The position numbers and the translations under genes are program-made. The notes beneath the pieces were generated by a model that was not told the origin of the DNA, did no database searches, and saw only the letters and a program-made list of their open reading frames with translations. Shown in pieces: positions 32,685 through 41,634 of a DNA stretch of 44,697 nt; position 1 is the stretch's first letter, and every line of letters begins with the position of its first letter. This DNA comes from Treponema sp. GTDB lineage: Bacteria > Spirochaetota > Spirochaetia > Treponematales > Treponemataceae. Location: contig JAGBIY010000021.1 of the NCBI GenBank assembly GCA_017934745.1, forward strand, positions 1 to 44,697, written 5' to 3'.

Positions 32685-34280
32685 ATGGATTCAGCAATGA
32701 TTGCAAAAATCATCGCGTTCGTGCTCTATCTTGGAATGATGGTTTACATCGGACTGAGAAGCGCGAACAAGAACAACAGCGCCTCGGACTTCTTCCTTGG
32801 CGGAAGGAAAGTGGGGCCGTGGGTCACAGCCCTTTCCGCGGAGGCTTCCGACTCTTCCGCTTGGCTTTTGATGGGGCTTCCGGGGCTCTGCTACCTCGGC
32901 GGCGTGAAGGAGACTTTCTGGACTGCTCTCGGACTCATAATCGGAACTTACCTGAACTGGCTCTTCGTCGCGAAGCCGCTCAGGAAATGTTCCATCTCGT
33001 TCGGGGACTCCATCACGATTCCCGAATTCTTCACGAACAGGTTCAAGGACAAGACCCACATTCTCTCGGTCGTTTCCGTCCTCCTCATCGTCTTCTTCTT
33101 CACGATTTACACCGCTTCGGGATTCGTCGCCTGCGCCAAGCTCTTCAACTCGGTCTTTGGTCTTCCTTACCACGCAGGTCTGGCGATTGGCTTGGTCGTG
33201 ATTCTCTGCTACACGATAACCGGAGGCTACACCGCGGTCTGCACTACCGATTTTGTGCAGGGAACGCTGATTTTCGTCGCGTTCGTCATATCTGCCTCAA
33301 TCGCGGTCATCTCCCTCGGCGGCCCTTACCAGGCGATTGATGCCGTGAGGGCGTTCGACTCTCAGGCTCTGGCGGGTAACTTCGGCGAGGCTTTGAAGAG
33401 CGCGTTCGGAGCTAATTCTGACTACAAGGGAATGTCGATTGTCTCTGCCCTCGCTTGGGGGCTTGGGTACTTCGGAATGCCGCACATCATCGTTCGTTTC
33501 ATGGGAATCAGGTCGAACTCGGACGTGAAGAAGGCCCGCAGAATCGGAACAGTGTGGATGGTGATTTCGTACGTCGGAACTTTCCTGATTGGAACGCTTG
33601 GAACGGCCTATCTTTTGAACCACGGAACGATACTCGGCGCCGGAGACGGCTCTGGAGTCGCGCAGCCGGTGGATTTCTTGGGAAAAGTCGTCAATGTGAC
33701 GTCTTTCGGAGACGCGGAGACCGTCTTCTCCGCCGTGATGCAGAACATGTACCCGGCTTTCATCGCTGGAATCTTCCTCTGCGCTATCCTCGCGGCTTCC
33801 ATGTCAACCGCCGATTCCCAGCTTTTGGCGGCTTCCTCGGCCGTCAGCCAGGACATCTACAAGGGCTTGATAAAGAAGGACGCAGACGAGAAGACTGTCT
33901 TGAACATAAGCCGCTTCACGGTATTCTTCATAGCTCTCGTGGCTCTGCTTCTGTCCCTCAATCCGTCGTCGTCGATTTTCGACTTGGTTTCGTACGCATG
34001 GGCTGGATTCGGAGCGACTTTCGGGCCTCTCGTACTTCTCGCGCTCTACTGGAAGAACATGACCGCCAAGGGTGCGATTGCGGGACTTGTGACAGGCTTC
34101 GCCGCCGTGGTCCTCTGGCACAACGTCGGAAGCGACGTGCACTGGATTTTCGGCTTGTACGAGATTGTTCCGGGCTTCGCCGTCTGCCTCTTCTTCTCCG
34201 TTTTGGTCTCGCTTTTTGACAAGAACAAGGACAAGGAGATGCTTGAGAATTTCGAGGCCTACAGGAACATGGCCGACTAA
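32685..34280 (+). CDS. putP: Sodium/proline symporter
   Basis: 531 aa, solute:sodium symporter family with about 13 membrane helices. N-terminal YLGMMVYIGLRSANKNNSAS and FFLGGRKVGPWVTALSAEAS then DSSAWLLMGLPG match PutP, including the sodium-site Ser/Ala-rich segments; AAIMA-like CAILAASMSTADSQLLAASS is the helix 8 motif. The ATG at 32685 has ttggaga upstream. Last gene of the amino-acid operon; ornithine from arginase and imported proline are metabolically linked. It overlaps the convergent gene at 34277 by 4 nt at the stop codons. Confidence 0.93.
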   Translation: MDSAMIAKIIAFVLYLGMMVYIGLRSANKNNSASDFFLGGRKVGPWVTALSAEASDSSAWLLMGLPGLCYLGGVKETFWTALGLIIGTYLNWLFVAKPLRKCSISFGDSITIPEFFTNRFKDKTHILSVVSVLLIVFFFTIYTASGFVACAKLFNSVFGLPYHAGLAIGLVVILCYTITGGYTAVCTTDFVQGTLIFVAFVISASIAVISLGGPYQAIDAVRAFDSQALAGNFGEALKSAFGANSDYKGMSIVSALAWGLGYFGMPHIIVRFMGIRSNSDVKKARRIGTVWMVISYVGTFLIGTLGTAYLLNHGTILGAGDGSGVAQPVDFLGKVVNVTSFGDAETVFSAVMQNMYPAFIAGIFLCAILAASMSTADSQLLAASSAVSQDIYKGLIKKDADEKTVLNISRFTVFFIALVALLLSLNPSSSIFDLVSYAWAGFGATFGPLVLLALYWKNMTAKGAIAGLVTGFAAVVLWHNVGSDVHWIFGLYEIVPGFAVCLFFSVLVSLFDKNKDKEMLENFEAYRNMAD

Positions 34281-36265
34281 TTTGCCTGCTTCTCTGCGTC
34301 GTCGCTCTTTTTCGCAATCGCGGATTTGAGCGACTCCATGAAGAGTTCGTTCTGGTTCTGCAAGAGCGGAACCGAGAATTCCGGCGCGCCATCGGCCTCC
34401 GAGACCCTGTAGAGCTTGGAGTCGCCGTATGAGTAGGCCGGGCTTGCCTTGTCGTTGAGCCACCATTCGAGAACCGCTATGACGCAGAGAGTGTATTTGA
34501 GGAGGTTCGCGTTTGTGGCTCTGCTTTCGCCCTCCGGTTTTTTCGCGCCCAATATGACGTTGAGCCTCTTCGATACCGGCGTCTGGATTCCGTACTTGTA
34601 TTTCGCCCAAGGATTTCCGACGCCCTCCACGATTCCCTTCTGTTTTTCCGCCGCGGCTATCTTCCTGACAGTGCTCTGGAGGTACTTCCTGAGAATCGTC
34701 GCGCGCACGCACAACTGCCTGTACGGGTTGTCGTTCTTCGGTTTGTCGAGTATGACCTGCTGGAAGTTGAAATATGGCAGGAAGTAGTATTTCGTTTCCC
34801 AAAGCATGTCCGTGATGAGCTTTAGCCCGTACTGCGATTTCCTGAAGTCTCCCGGATTCGAGAATTCGTTGTTCGAGAATTCCTTTATTACGCTCGCGTA
34901 GTTCCTTTCGAAGAGGACTTCTCGATACAAAGCCCATTCGTTGAGTATGGTCGAAATCTTGTCCATGTCGTCGTTCTCGTCTTCGTCCGGGAACGTCAAA
35001 TCGGCAGTCCGGCACCCCTGGAGGAAATCCTCCGTTATCCTGAGCAGGATTATCGTCACTTGGAGCGGATTCTCCGGCGAAAGCAGGTTCAATCCCTCCC
35101 TGAACTGGTAGAGCGGCTGGAAATACGGATACATGTCCGGGTGGGTTTCGAGCTTCGAGAATCCAGCCTGCGGGAAGAGCTGCTCCAAGAGCTTGAGGCC
35201 GGACTTCACATACGGAGAGACCTGCGGAGCCTCCTCTTTCTTCTCTTCCTGCTTCTGCTCCGCCTCTTCTTTTTTCTCCTCTTTCTTTTCCTCCTGCTTC
35301 TTCGCCTTGTGGTTCGGGAGCATCAGGTCGTACTTCGTCATCTCAAGGAATCCGAGAATGTCCGCGGTCCTTACGATGAAGAAATCGTGGAATTCCTCGC
35401 AGTGCTTGCAGCAGAGCCTCATCAAAATCGGATACAATCCCTTCACGACTTTCTTGTAGACGTAGAACCACTCCGCTATTCCGCTTTTCGTCATCGCCGT
35501 GACCTTCCGCTTGTCGATTTTCGGGTACTTCACAAGCTCGTTGTAGATGTCCTTGAATATGGCAGGAATCCTGTTCTCCCCAAGATAGTAGATTTTCAGG
35601 AGCATCCTGTATGTGGCCTTTATGAAGTCGGACATCGTGAGCACCGTCGCGTTGTCGGGGTGCGCCTTTATCGCGTTCAGGTAGTAGCGCAAATCCTTGA
35701 GCGTCCAACCGCCGACGAGCCGTATGAAGACGAACCTCTCGTCTTCGTCCAGCATTATCCGCTCTTTGTAAGACGCCGGAGCTATCTGGATTATCGACTT
35801 CACCGCCATTATGAATTCGTTCAGGTGCTCCAAATCCTTTTCCAAATCGAATTCTATGAATCCCCGCCTGAGCTTCTCGTTGCTCTTCGTGAATTTTAGG
35901 ACGAAGTTGAATATTCCGTAGCTCGTCTTTATTTTGTACTCTGAATCCATCATCAGCTTGTCGAAAAGCTGCCGCTCCTTCGCGTTGATGTCGGGAAGCT
36001 TCTTCACCTTCGGTTTCGCGCTCGCGGTCGCAATCTGCTGCGCCGAAGCCGCGCTGCCTGCGTTCGCCGATTTCCCGACCGCCTTCTTCGCGTATATCTT
36101 GTTCTGTGGAAGCGATTTGTAGTCTATCGGAGCGGATTTTTCCTGGAGAACTTCGCCGCCCAAGACTTTCATCATCTTCTTGGCTTCTTCTTCCGAAAGA
36201 ACTCCGAGGTTTTTCCTTGTCTTGTCGAGTGTTCCCGGTTCCCAACTTTGCTCGATTTTAGCCAT
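34277..36265 (-). CDS. Large conserved protein of unknown function with charged linker
   Basis: 662 aa, no signal peptide or membrane segment, so cytoplasmic. Recognisable parts: a basic N-terminal 120 residues (MAKIEQSWEPGTLDKTRKNLG), a helical domain (about 130-310), a Lys/Glu/Gln-rich linker (about 325-355: KKQEEKKEEKKEEAEQKQEE), and a second helical domain (about 360-660) with LLEQLFPQAGFSKLE and YRQLCVRATILRKYLQ. No family motif recognised; it looks like proteins restricted to spirochaetes, but that is an impression only. It is followed upstream-to-downstream by nothing else in its direction; the DUF2804-like gene precedes it by 9 nt and may be co-transcribed. Confidence 0.7.
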   Translation of the reverse strand: MAKIEQSWEPGTLDKTRKNLGVLSEEEAKKMMKVLGGEVLQEKSAPIDYKSLPQNKIYAKKAVGKSANAGSAASAQQIATASAKPKVKKLPDINAKERQLFDKLMMDSEYKIKTSYGIFNFVLKFTKSNEKLRRGFIEFDLEKDLEHLNEFIMAVKSIIQIAPASYKERIMLDEDERFVFIRLVGGWTLKDLRYYLNAIKAHPDNATVLTMSDFIKATYRMLLKIYYLGENRIPAIFKDIYNELVKYPKIDKRKVTAMTKSGIAEWFYVYKKVVKGLYPILMRLCCKHCEEFHDFFIVRTADILGFLEMTKYDLMLPNHKAKKQEEKKEEKKEEAEQKQEEKKEEAPQVSPYVKSGLKLLEQLFPQAGFSKLETHPDMYPYFQPLYQFREGLNLLSPENPLQVTIILLRITEDFLQGCRTADLTFPDEDENDDMDKISTILNEWALYREVLFERNYASVIKEFSNNEFSNPGDFRKSQYGLKLITDMLWETKYYFLPYFNFQQVILDKPKNDNPYRQLCVRATILRKYLQSTVRKIAAAEKQKGIVEGVGNPWAKYKYGIQTPVSKRLNVILGAKKPEGESRATNANLLKYTLCVIAVLEWWLNDKASPAYSYGDSKLYRVSEADGAPEFSVPLLQNQNELFMESLKSAIAKKSDDAEKQAN

Positions 36266-36274
36266 CTCTTTCTC

Positions 36275-37357
36275 CTAGCTTCTTCTAGATTCTTTTCTCA
36301 CCAGCCCCTCGAAGTTGTGCAGAACTATGTCTTCGTTGTCCTTCGTTTTGAGCACACCCTCGAAAGTTCCGTAAATCGTCGTCGTCGTCTCGTGCACAAT
36401 CATCAGGGAGAAGTCGTGCACTTGGCTCGAAATAGGCGTGAACGTCAAGTCGACCATGTTCTCGAAGTCCTGAATCACCCAGTTTTTTCCCAGCCCCCAC
36501 GAATGCGTTATCTGCACCTGCGGCAGCGGCGATTTCTTTCCGTCGAGGAAAAGGAAGTTGCTGTTCATTCCGTCTGCGTCCACCTGATTCTCCTGTGTGG
36601 AGTGTAGGACAAGCGAGAATCTTTTCTTGGAACCGTTCATCTCGGTCGTCCCTGAAATGAAAACGGATTCCGATTCGTATTCCAACGGATAGTATGCCCT
36701 GTTCACTTGGAAGATTGCGTGCCCGTCCATGTCGTCCATGACGACCTGCGGATATTTCTGGGTGCTTCCAAGCGAGAGCGTTCCGTGAATCGACGGCGTG
36801 GCGTAGTATGTCGCGGAGCATCTCCGCTTTGTGGGCGCGGGAACGACTGTGAATACCTCGTTCATGCTCTCGTCCATGTAGGACGCGACGAAAGCGGCTC
36901 TGGCGGACGGACGCGAAGAATCCCCTTTGAGCGAGAAAATCATGGAGAAGCGGTTCCTCTTGTGGTCCCAGCTGAGCCTTATGTACCTGTTCTTGCTGAA
37001 GCTCGCGCAGAATCCGCATTTCATGTTGTGCGGTATGATTCTCCTTCTGGGGCCCATTATTTCCCTGTATGAAAATTTCCTTTTGTTCTCTTTGCTCCAG
37101 AAAACGACCTTCGCCAACCCGAAAAGCTTCTGGTCGAAAAAATCGACGATTCCAATGTAGTTTCCGATGGAGAACATGAACGAGATTGAGCTTTTTATCC
37201 TGAAATTTGAGAGGAACCTCGGCAGCGGAAGTCCCGTGAAAGGAGCCCTTATTCCTCTGATGTCCAATCTTTCAGGGCAGCCGTCGAATGTGCCGAACGA
37301 GGCTCTGCCATTCTTTATGACGCTCTCTGGAAGCTGTGAAATCTCTCGTGTGTACAA
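36275..37357 (-). CDS. DUF2804-like protein
   Basis: 360 aa, no signal peptide. The start MYTREISQLPESVIKNGRAS, the segment GLPLPRFLSNFRIKSSISFM, and the C-terminal half with HSWGLGKNWVIQDFENMVDL and TIYGTFEGVLK resemble the DUF2804 family (about 330-360 aa, function unknown, beta-rich). Assignment is by recollection of the family pattern. It is 9 nt upstream of the 662-aa gene on the same strand, so the two are probably co-transcribed. Confidence 0.6.
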   Translation of the reverse strand: MYTREISQLPESVIKNGRASFGTFDGCPERLDIRGIRAPFTGLPLPRFLSNFRIKSSISFMFSIGNYIGIVDFFDQKLFGLAKVVFWSKENKRKFSYREIMGPRRRIIPHNMKCGFCASFSKNRYIRLSWDHKRNRFSMIFSLKGDSSRPSARAAFVASYMDESMNEVFTVVPAPTKRRCSATYYATPSIHGTLSLGSTQKYPQVVMDDMDGHAIFQVNRAYYPLEYESESVFISGTTEMNGSKKRFSLVLHSTQENQVDADGMNSNFLFLDGKKSPLPQVQITHSWGLGKNWVIQDFENMVDLTFTPISSQVHDFSLMIVHETTTTIYGTFEGVLKTKDNEDIVLHNFEGLVRKESRRS

Positions 37358-37566
37358 AATCGTCCTCTTTAATTATGACTTTTTAAAATTCAGTCTCTCT
37401 GATATTTTCGGAGAAAAAAAGATACTAGGCAAGTATTGAAAATCTCCAAAATCTCCATATTTCGCTTTTTTTTGGATAATACACAGTCTTTTTTCTTGAG
37501 AATTCCCCATTTTGCTTTAAACTGAATTTGGATATCGATTTTTTTATTTTTTTTGGAGGGTTCATT

Positions 37567-39162
37567 ATGGCTGTAACACTTTATTCACTTGGAGCCGCTC
37601 AGGAAGTAACTGGTTCAAAACATATTTTCGAGATAGACGGACGCTCATTCATGATTGACTGCGGAGCTTTTCAGGGAAAAAGGGCCGAGTCCGACGAGAA
37701 GAACAGGAATTTCGAGATAGCCGTGGACAAAATCGAGTCGGTCATCCTCACCCATTCGCATTTCGACCATGTGGGGCTTCTGCCGCTGCTCGTGAAGAAG
37801 GGCTATTCCGGGAACATCTACGCGACCCCGGCCACCCGCGACCTCGCCGACCTCGTGATGATGGATTCCGCGAGAATCCAAGCGCGCGACGCCGAGTACC
37901 TCAGGAAGCAGGCCCAGAAGAAGGGCACGAAATTCACTTGGACTCCGCTCTTCGACGAGAAGGACTGCCTGAAGGCGACGAACCAGATAATCACGCTCTC
38001 GTACAACAGGAAAATGTACATCGCGCCGGACGTGGAGCTTGAATTCTTCGACGCGGGCCACATCCTCGGCTCTTCGTTCGCCTACATCACCATAAAGGGC
38101 CAGCGCGACGAGAACGGAAAGCCGAAGGAGTCCACGACCAAGGACAAGATTTCAATCTGGAACAAGCTTTTCGGCTGGAAGAAGGACGACAACCGCTCGA
38201 ACCCCGACAGACGGAAAGCCACCCCCGAAGAGCAGGCTGCGTACTCAGGCGAGGAAAGGAGGAGCGGATTCGACAGGCGCGCAGGAAAGGACGAAATCAG
38301 GATTCTCTACACGGGCGATTTGGGAAGGAAGCTCAAGCCGATTATCCGCGACCCCGCCACGAACGTTCCGCCGCCGGACTACATCGTCCTTGAGAGCACC
38401 TACGGAAACAGAAGGCACGAGCTTGCGTCCGTAGCCATGGACGAGCTTCGGAAAATCGTGAACCGCGCCGTGGAGAAGAAGGGAAAAATCATCATTCCGT
38501 CGTTCGCGATAGAGCGCACGCAGGAGCTCGTCTACTATTTCCACCTTCTGGTCGACCAGAAGAAGATTCCTTCTATTCCTATATACGTCGACTCCCCGAT
38601 GGCGGTGAACGCCACGAGCATCTTTCAGGTGCACCAGGAGTGCTACAGCCAGGAAGTCCACGAGGCTTTCCTGCAGCACCACAAGAACCCGTTCGGATTC
38701 GGGAACCTCACGTTCGTGAACTCGGTGGAGGAGTCCAAGAAGCTCAACGAGAAGGCCGGCCCGATGGTCATAATCTCCGCCGACGGAATGTGCGAGTCGG
38801 GAAGAATCGTGCACCATATCGCCAACAACATCTCCGACTCCAGGAACACGATTCTCATCGTGGGATTCATGGCCGAGAACACTCTTGGGCGCAGAATCCG
38901 CGACGGAGCGAAAGTCGTCAAGATAATGGGCGACGAGTACGACGTGAAGGCGACGGTGGAGACAATCAACGCGTTCAGCGCGCACGCCGACTACGAGGAG
39001 ATGACGAAGTGGCTCGACGCAATCGACACTTCAAGGCTCAAGAAGATTTTCCTGGTCCACGGCGAAGGCGACGTGCAGATGTTCTTCCAGCAGTATCTCG
39101 GCGAGCACGGCTACAAGGACGTCCAAATCGTCAAATACGGCGAGACCTACAGCGTTGAGTAG
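37567..39162 (+). CDS. MBL-fold RNase/exonuclease of the beta-CASP (CPSF-like) family
   Basis: 531 aa. Metallo-beta-lactamase core with HSHFDHVGLLPLLVKKG (metal-binding HxHxDH, about residues 62-78), GHILGSS, the beta-CASP region (LESTYGNRRHE, IIIPSFAIERTQEL, YVDSPMA, ISADGMCESGRIVHH) and C-terminal NAFSAHADYEEM. These proteins process or degrade RNA. Compared with the usual about 460 aa it has an insertion at about residues 190-245 that is basic and contains NPDRRK and RRSGFDRR. The ATG at 37567 is chosen for ggagg just upstream; the frame is open from 37528. It stands alone; its neighbour on the left is divergent. Confidence 0.9.
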   Translation: MAVTLYSLGAAQEVTGSKHIFEIDGRSFMIDCGAFQGKRAESDEKNRNFEIAVDKIESVILTHSHFDHVGLLPLLVKKGYSGNIYATPATRDLADLVMMDSARIQARDAEYLRKQAQKKGTKFTWTPLFDEKDCLKATNQIITLSYNRKMYIAPDVELEFFDAGHILGSSFAYITIKGQRDENGKPKESTTKDKISIWNKLFGWKKDDNRSNPDRRKATPEEQAAYSGEERRSGFDRRAGKDEIRILYTGDLGRKLKPIIRDPATNVPPPDYIVLESTYGNRRHELASVAMDELRKIVNRAVEKKGKIIIPSFAIERTQELVYYFHLLVDQKKIPSIPIYVDSPMAVNATSIFQVHQECYSQEVHEAFLQHHKNPFGFGNLTFVNSVEESKKLNEKAGPMVIISADGMCESGRIVHHIANNISDSRNTILIVGFMAENTLGRRIRDGAKVVKIMGDEYDVKATVETINAFSAHADYEEMTKWLDAIDTSRLKKIFLVHGEGDVQMFFQQYLGEHGYKDVQIVKYGETYSVE

Positions 39163-39175
39163 CGTCTTTTTTGAA

Positions 39176-39230
39176 AGATACTGTTTCATGTGCCCGAAAA
39201 TCGGTAGACTCAAAATATGAAACAGTATCT
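39176..39230. promoter_or_regulatory. 14-bp perfect inverted repeat spanning a start codon, with -10 box in the spacer
   Basis: AGATACTGTTTCAT (39176-39189) and ATGAAACAGTATCT (39217-39230) are perfect reverse complements, 27 nt apart. The right arm is the first 14 nt of the hydrolase gene. A -10 box TAGACT (39205-39210) lies in the spacer, 6 nt before the ATG. Read-through RNA would fold and hide the start; RNA from the local promoter would lack the left arm. Confidence 0.6.
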
Positions 39231-40293
39231 AAAAACTCTGGGGGCTGTGGTTGGAATAATCGCGGCTCTCGTCCTGCTTTATTTGGCGGCCGTCTATTTG
39301 TTCGTCTTTGTTCCGTCTTTCACCCGGTACAATCTCAAGGAAGCGGACATAAAGAAATATTTCAGGACGGAGGAATTCTATTCCGCTTATTTGAAGGAGA
39401 AATCCTGGTTCGAGTCCAAGAAGCCTGAGACTGTCTCAATCGCGTCCGACGACGGCTTGAAGCTGGTCGCATATTCCCTGCCGTTCGACAAGGCGGATTC
39501 TGAGGGCATCGATGAGCCTTTGGGGACTTTGGTTCTCATGCACGGCTACCATTCCGAGCCGGTTCGCGAGTACGCCTCCCTTCTGCATTTCTACCACGAC
39601 CTCGGCTACAATATTCTCCTGCCGTACCAGAGGACACACGGATTGAGCGAGGGGAAATACATCACGTTCGGCATAAAAGAGCGCGTTGATTTGGTCTCAT
39701 GGATGAAAAAGGCAAACGAGATTTTCGGAAGCGACAAGCCTCTTTTCGTCCAGGGAATCTCGATGGGATGCGCCACCGCGGTCATGTCACTGGGGTCTCC
39801 CGACTTGCCTCCGAATCTTTCGGGTGTCGTGGCCGACTGCGGCTTCACTTCTCCAAAGGCTATAATCTGGAAGGTGCTGAAAAAGGACAAGAAACTTCCG
39901 ACTGCTTCTTTGATGCTGGAAATCGGCGACTACTGGATGCGGAAATTCATCGGCGTGGGAATGGAGGACTATTCGACTTTCGACGCGATAGATTTCAACA
40001 AGCAGAGAGTCGAGCAGATTCCGATACTTTTCATACATGGAACCGAGGACGAATTCGTCCCGATTGAGATGACCGAGCAGAATTTTGCGAGGTGCATAGG
40101 GAATTTCAGCGAACTCAGGGGTGGAGATTTGGGGAATGTCGTCGTTTCCGCTAATCCCCAGTCGGACAGATACAAATACATCCAAATAAAAGATTCTCCG
40201 CACGCAATCGCGAATGTCGTGAATCCAGAGAAATACCGTTCAGAAGTGAAAAAATTCTTCGAAAAATATTCCAACAAAGGTGGTGAAAAATGA
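39217..40293 (+). CDS. Membrane-anchored alpha/beta hydrolase
   Basis: 358 aa. An N-terminal membrane segment (about residues 7-30, GAVVGIIAALVLLYLAAVYL) is followed by an alpha/beta-hydrolase domain: oxyanion region VLMHGYHSEPVREYASLLHF, nucleophile elbow VQGISMGCATAV, acid in LFIHGTEDEFVP and catalytic His in KDSPHAI. The family includes YqkD-like esterases. Its 4-nt overlap with the pectate lyase gene (ATGA) suggests a role in pectin breakdown, for example removing acetyl or other esters; that is inference. No ribosome-binding site; see the inverted repeat and -10 box just upstream. Confidence 0.85.
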   Translation: MKQYLKTLGAVVGIIAALVLLYLAAVYLFVFVPSFTRYNLKEADIKKYFRTEEFYSAYLKEKSWFESKKPETVSIASDDGLKLVAYSLPFDKADSEGIDEPLGTLVLMHGYHSEPVREYASLLHFYHDLGYNILLPYQRTHGLSEGKYITFGIKERVDLVSWMKKANEIFGSDKPLFVQGISMGCATAVMSLGSPDLPPNLSGVVADCGFTSPKAIIWKVLKKDKKLPTASLMLEIGDYWMRKFIGVGMEDYSTFDAIDFNKQRVEQIPILFIHGTEDEFVPIEMTEQNFARCIGNFSELRGGDLGNVVVSANPQSDRYKYIQIKDSPHAIANVVNPEKYRSEVKKFFEKYSNKGGEK

Positions 40294-41600
40294 AAAAAAC
40301 TCTTTTTGTCGCATCCGTCATGTTGATAGGCTCCTTTGCGTTCGGAGCGAGAAAGGCCAAGTCCGTGACTTTGACAGCTTCCTCGAACCTCAATCCGTGC
40401 CAGATAACGCTCGGCTCTCCGGTTGAGTCCACGTTCGGTTTCGCGGATGTTGGCAAGATGGCGTATCCTGATTCTTCAAATGTCATCGTCATCGACGATG
40501 CGTCTTATCCAGACCCGAAAAAGAAGCGGGTCGCCTTCACGAACGCAATCGCGTCCGGTTCCGTCGGCTCCGACGACATAAACGACAAACCTGCCGTCAT
40601 CCTGCTTTCGGGAACGGTCGATTTGAGCGACGGAAAAATCAGCGACAAGGACCATTCTTATTACGATGAATTCGATTCCTCGACCCACAAGAGGCTGCAC
40701 AACGACATCGTGTATGAAATCGGCTCGAACAAGACAATCCTCGGCGTGGAGAAGGCGAAAGTCGCTTTCGGCGGCGTGAGAATCAAGGCGAGGGACGAAA
40801 AGAGCGGACACGACATCATCATCAGGAACATCGCTTTCTGGGACGCGCACGGCTCGACCGAGTACGACACTTCCGTCTCCAAATACTCAAGCAAAAAGGC
40901 GAGCGCCGACCAGCTTTCAATCGAAGGCACTCCGACAAAGGGCGCGGACGGGAAGGACACCGGCGAGATGACATACGTTCCTACGAACATCTGGATAGAC
41001 CACTGCTCGTTCTCCGACGGAACCTGCCGCGACCTTGAGAGGAACTACAACCACGACGGAGCCTTGGACGCGAAAGCCGTGAGAAACATGACCGTCTCCT
41101 ATTGCGAATTCACGAACCACGACAAGGTGACGCTCTTGGGGCCTAGCGACAAATTCGTGAACCCGAACGACAGGCAGATTACCTTCCACCACAACTACTA
41201 CCACGGAGCGATTCAGAGAATGCCGAGAAGCCGCGGCTGCAAAGTCCACATCTACAACAACGTCTACGACAGCATCGGAACTTCCGGCAACAGCGGATAC
41301 AGCCTGGGGCCTGGAATCGGCTCCCTTTTCATCGTCGAGTCGAACTATTTCGGAAGCCACGCCGGAAAAATCCTTCGCTACAACGACAAATCCGACCCGT
41401 CCGATTCGACTTTCTCCAAGTTCTACACCAGCGGCAACAGCACGGAACTCAACTCTTCGAATTCCGAGGAATACAGCAAGCATCACACAGACACGAAGCC
41501 GTTCGACATTCCGTACGCGTATTCTCTCGACGACGTTTCAAAGAACAAGTCGGAGCTTCCCGGCAAAGCGGGCAACGTCCTTTTGATTTCTGTAAAGTGA
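40290..41600 (+). CDS. Secreted pectate lyase (PL1)
   Basis: 436 aa. Signal peptide MKKTLFVASVMLIGSFAFGA without lipobox, so released or periplasmic. Parallel beta-helix lyase of family PL1, cleaving polygalacturonate by beta-elimination with calcium. Motifs: NIWIDHCSFSDGTC, NHDGALDAKAVRNMTVSYCE with a calcium-binding Asp, then FTNHDKVTLLG, ITFHHNYYHGAIQRMPRSRG containing the catalytic Arg (R-x-P-x-x-R) and VHIYNNVYD. The gene overlaps the hydrolase gene by 4 nt, and the pectinesterase gene follows 34 nt later. The products are unsaturated oligogalacturonides. Confidence 0.94.
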   Translation: MKKTLFVASVMLIGSFAFGARKAKSVTLTASSNLNPCQITLGSPVESTFGFADVGKMAYPDSSNVIVIDDASYPDPKKKRVAFTNAIASGSVGSDDINDKPAVILLSGTVDLSDGKISDKDHSYYDEFDSSTHKRLHNDIVYEIGSNKTILGVEKAKVAFGGVRIKARDEKSGHDIIIRNIAFWDAHGSTEYDTSVSKYSSKKASADQLSIEGTPTKGADGKDTGEMTYVPTNIWIDHCSFSDGTCRDLERNYNHDGALDAKAVRNMTVSYCEFTNHDKVTLLGPSDKFVNPNDRQITFHHNYYHGAIQRMPRSRGCKVHIYNNVYDSIGTSGNSGYSLGPGIGSLFIVESNYFGSHAGKILRYNDKSDPSDSTFSKFYTSGNSTELNSSNSEEYSKHHTDTKPFDIPYAYSLDDVSKNKSELPGKAGNVLLISVK

Positions 41601-41634
41601 GTTTTTATTTATAGAAGATTTTTGGTGGCAACAG

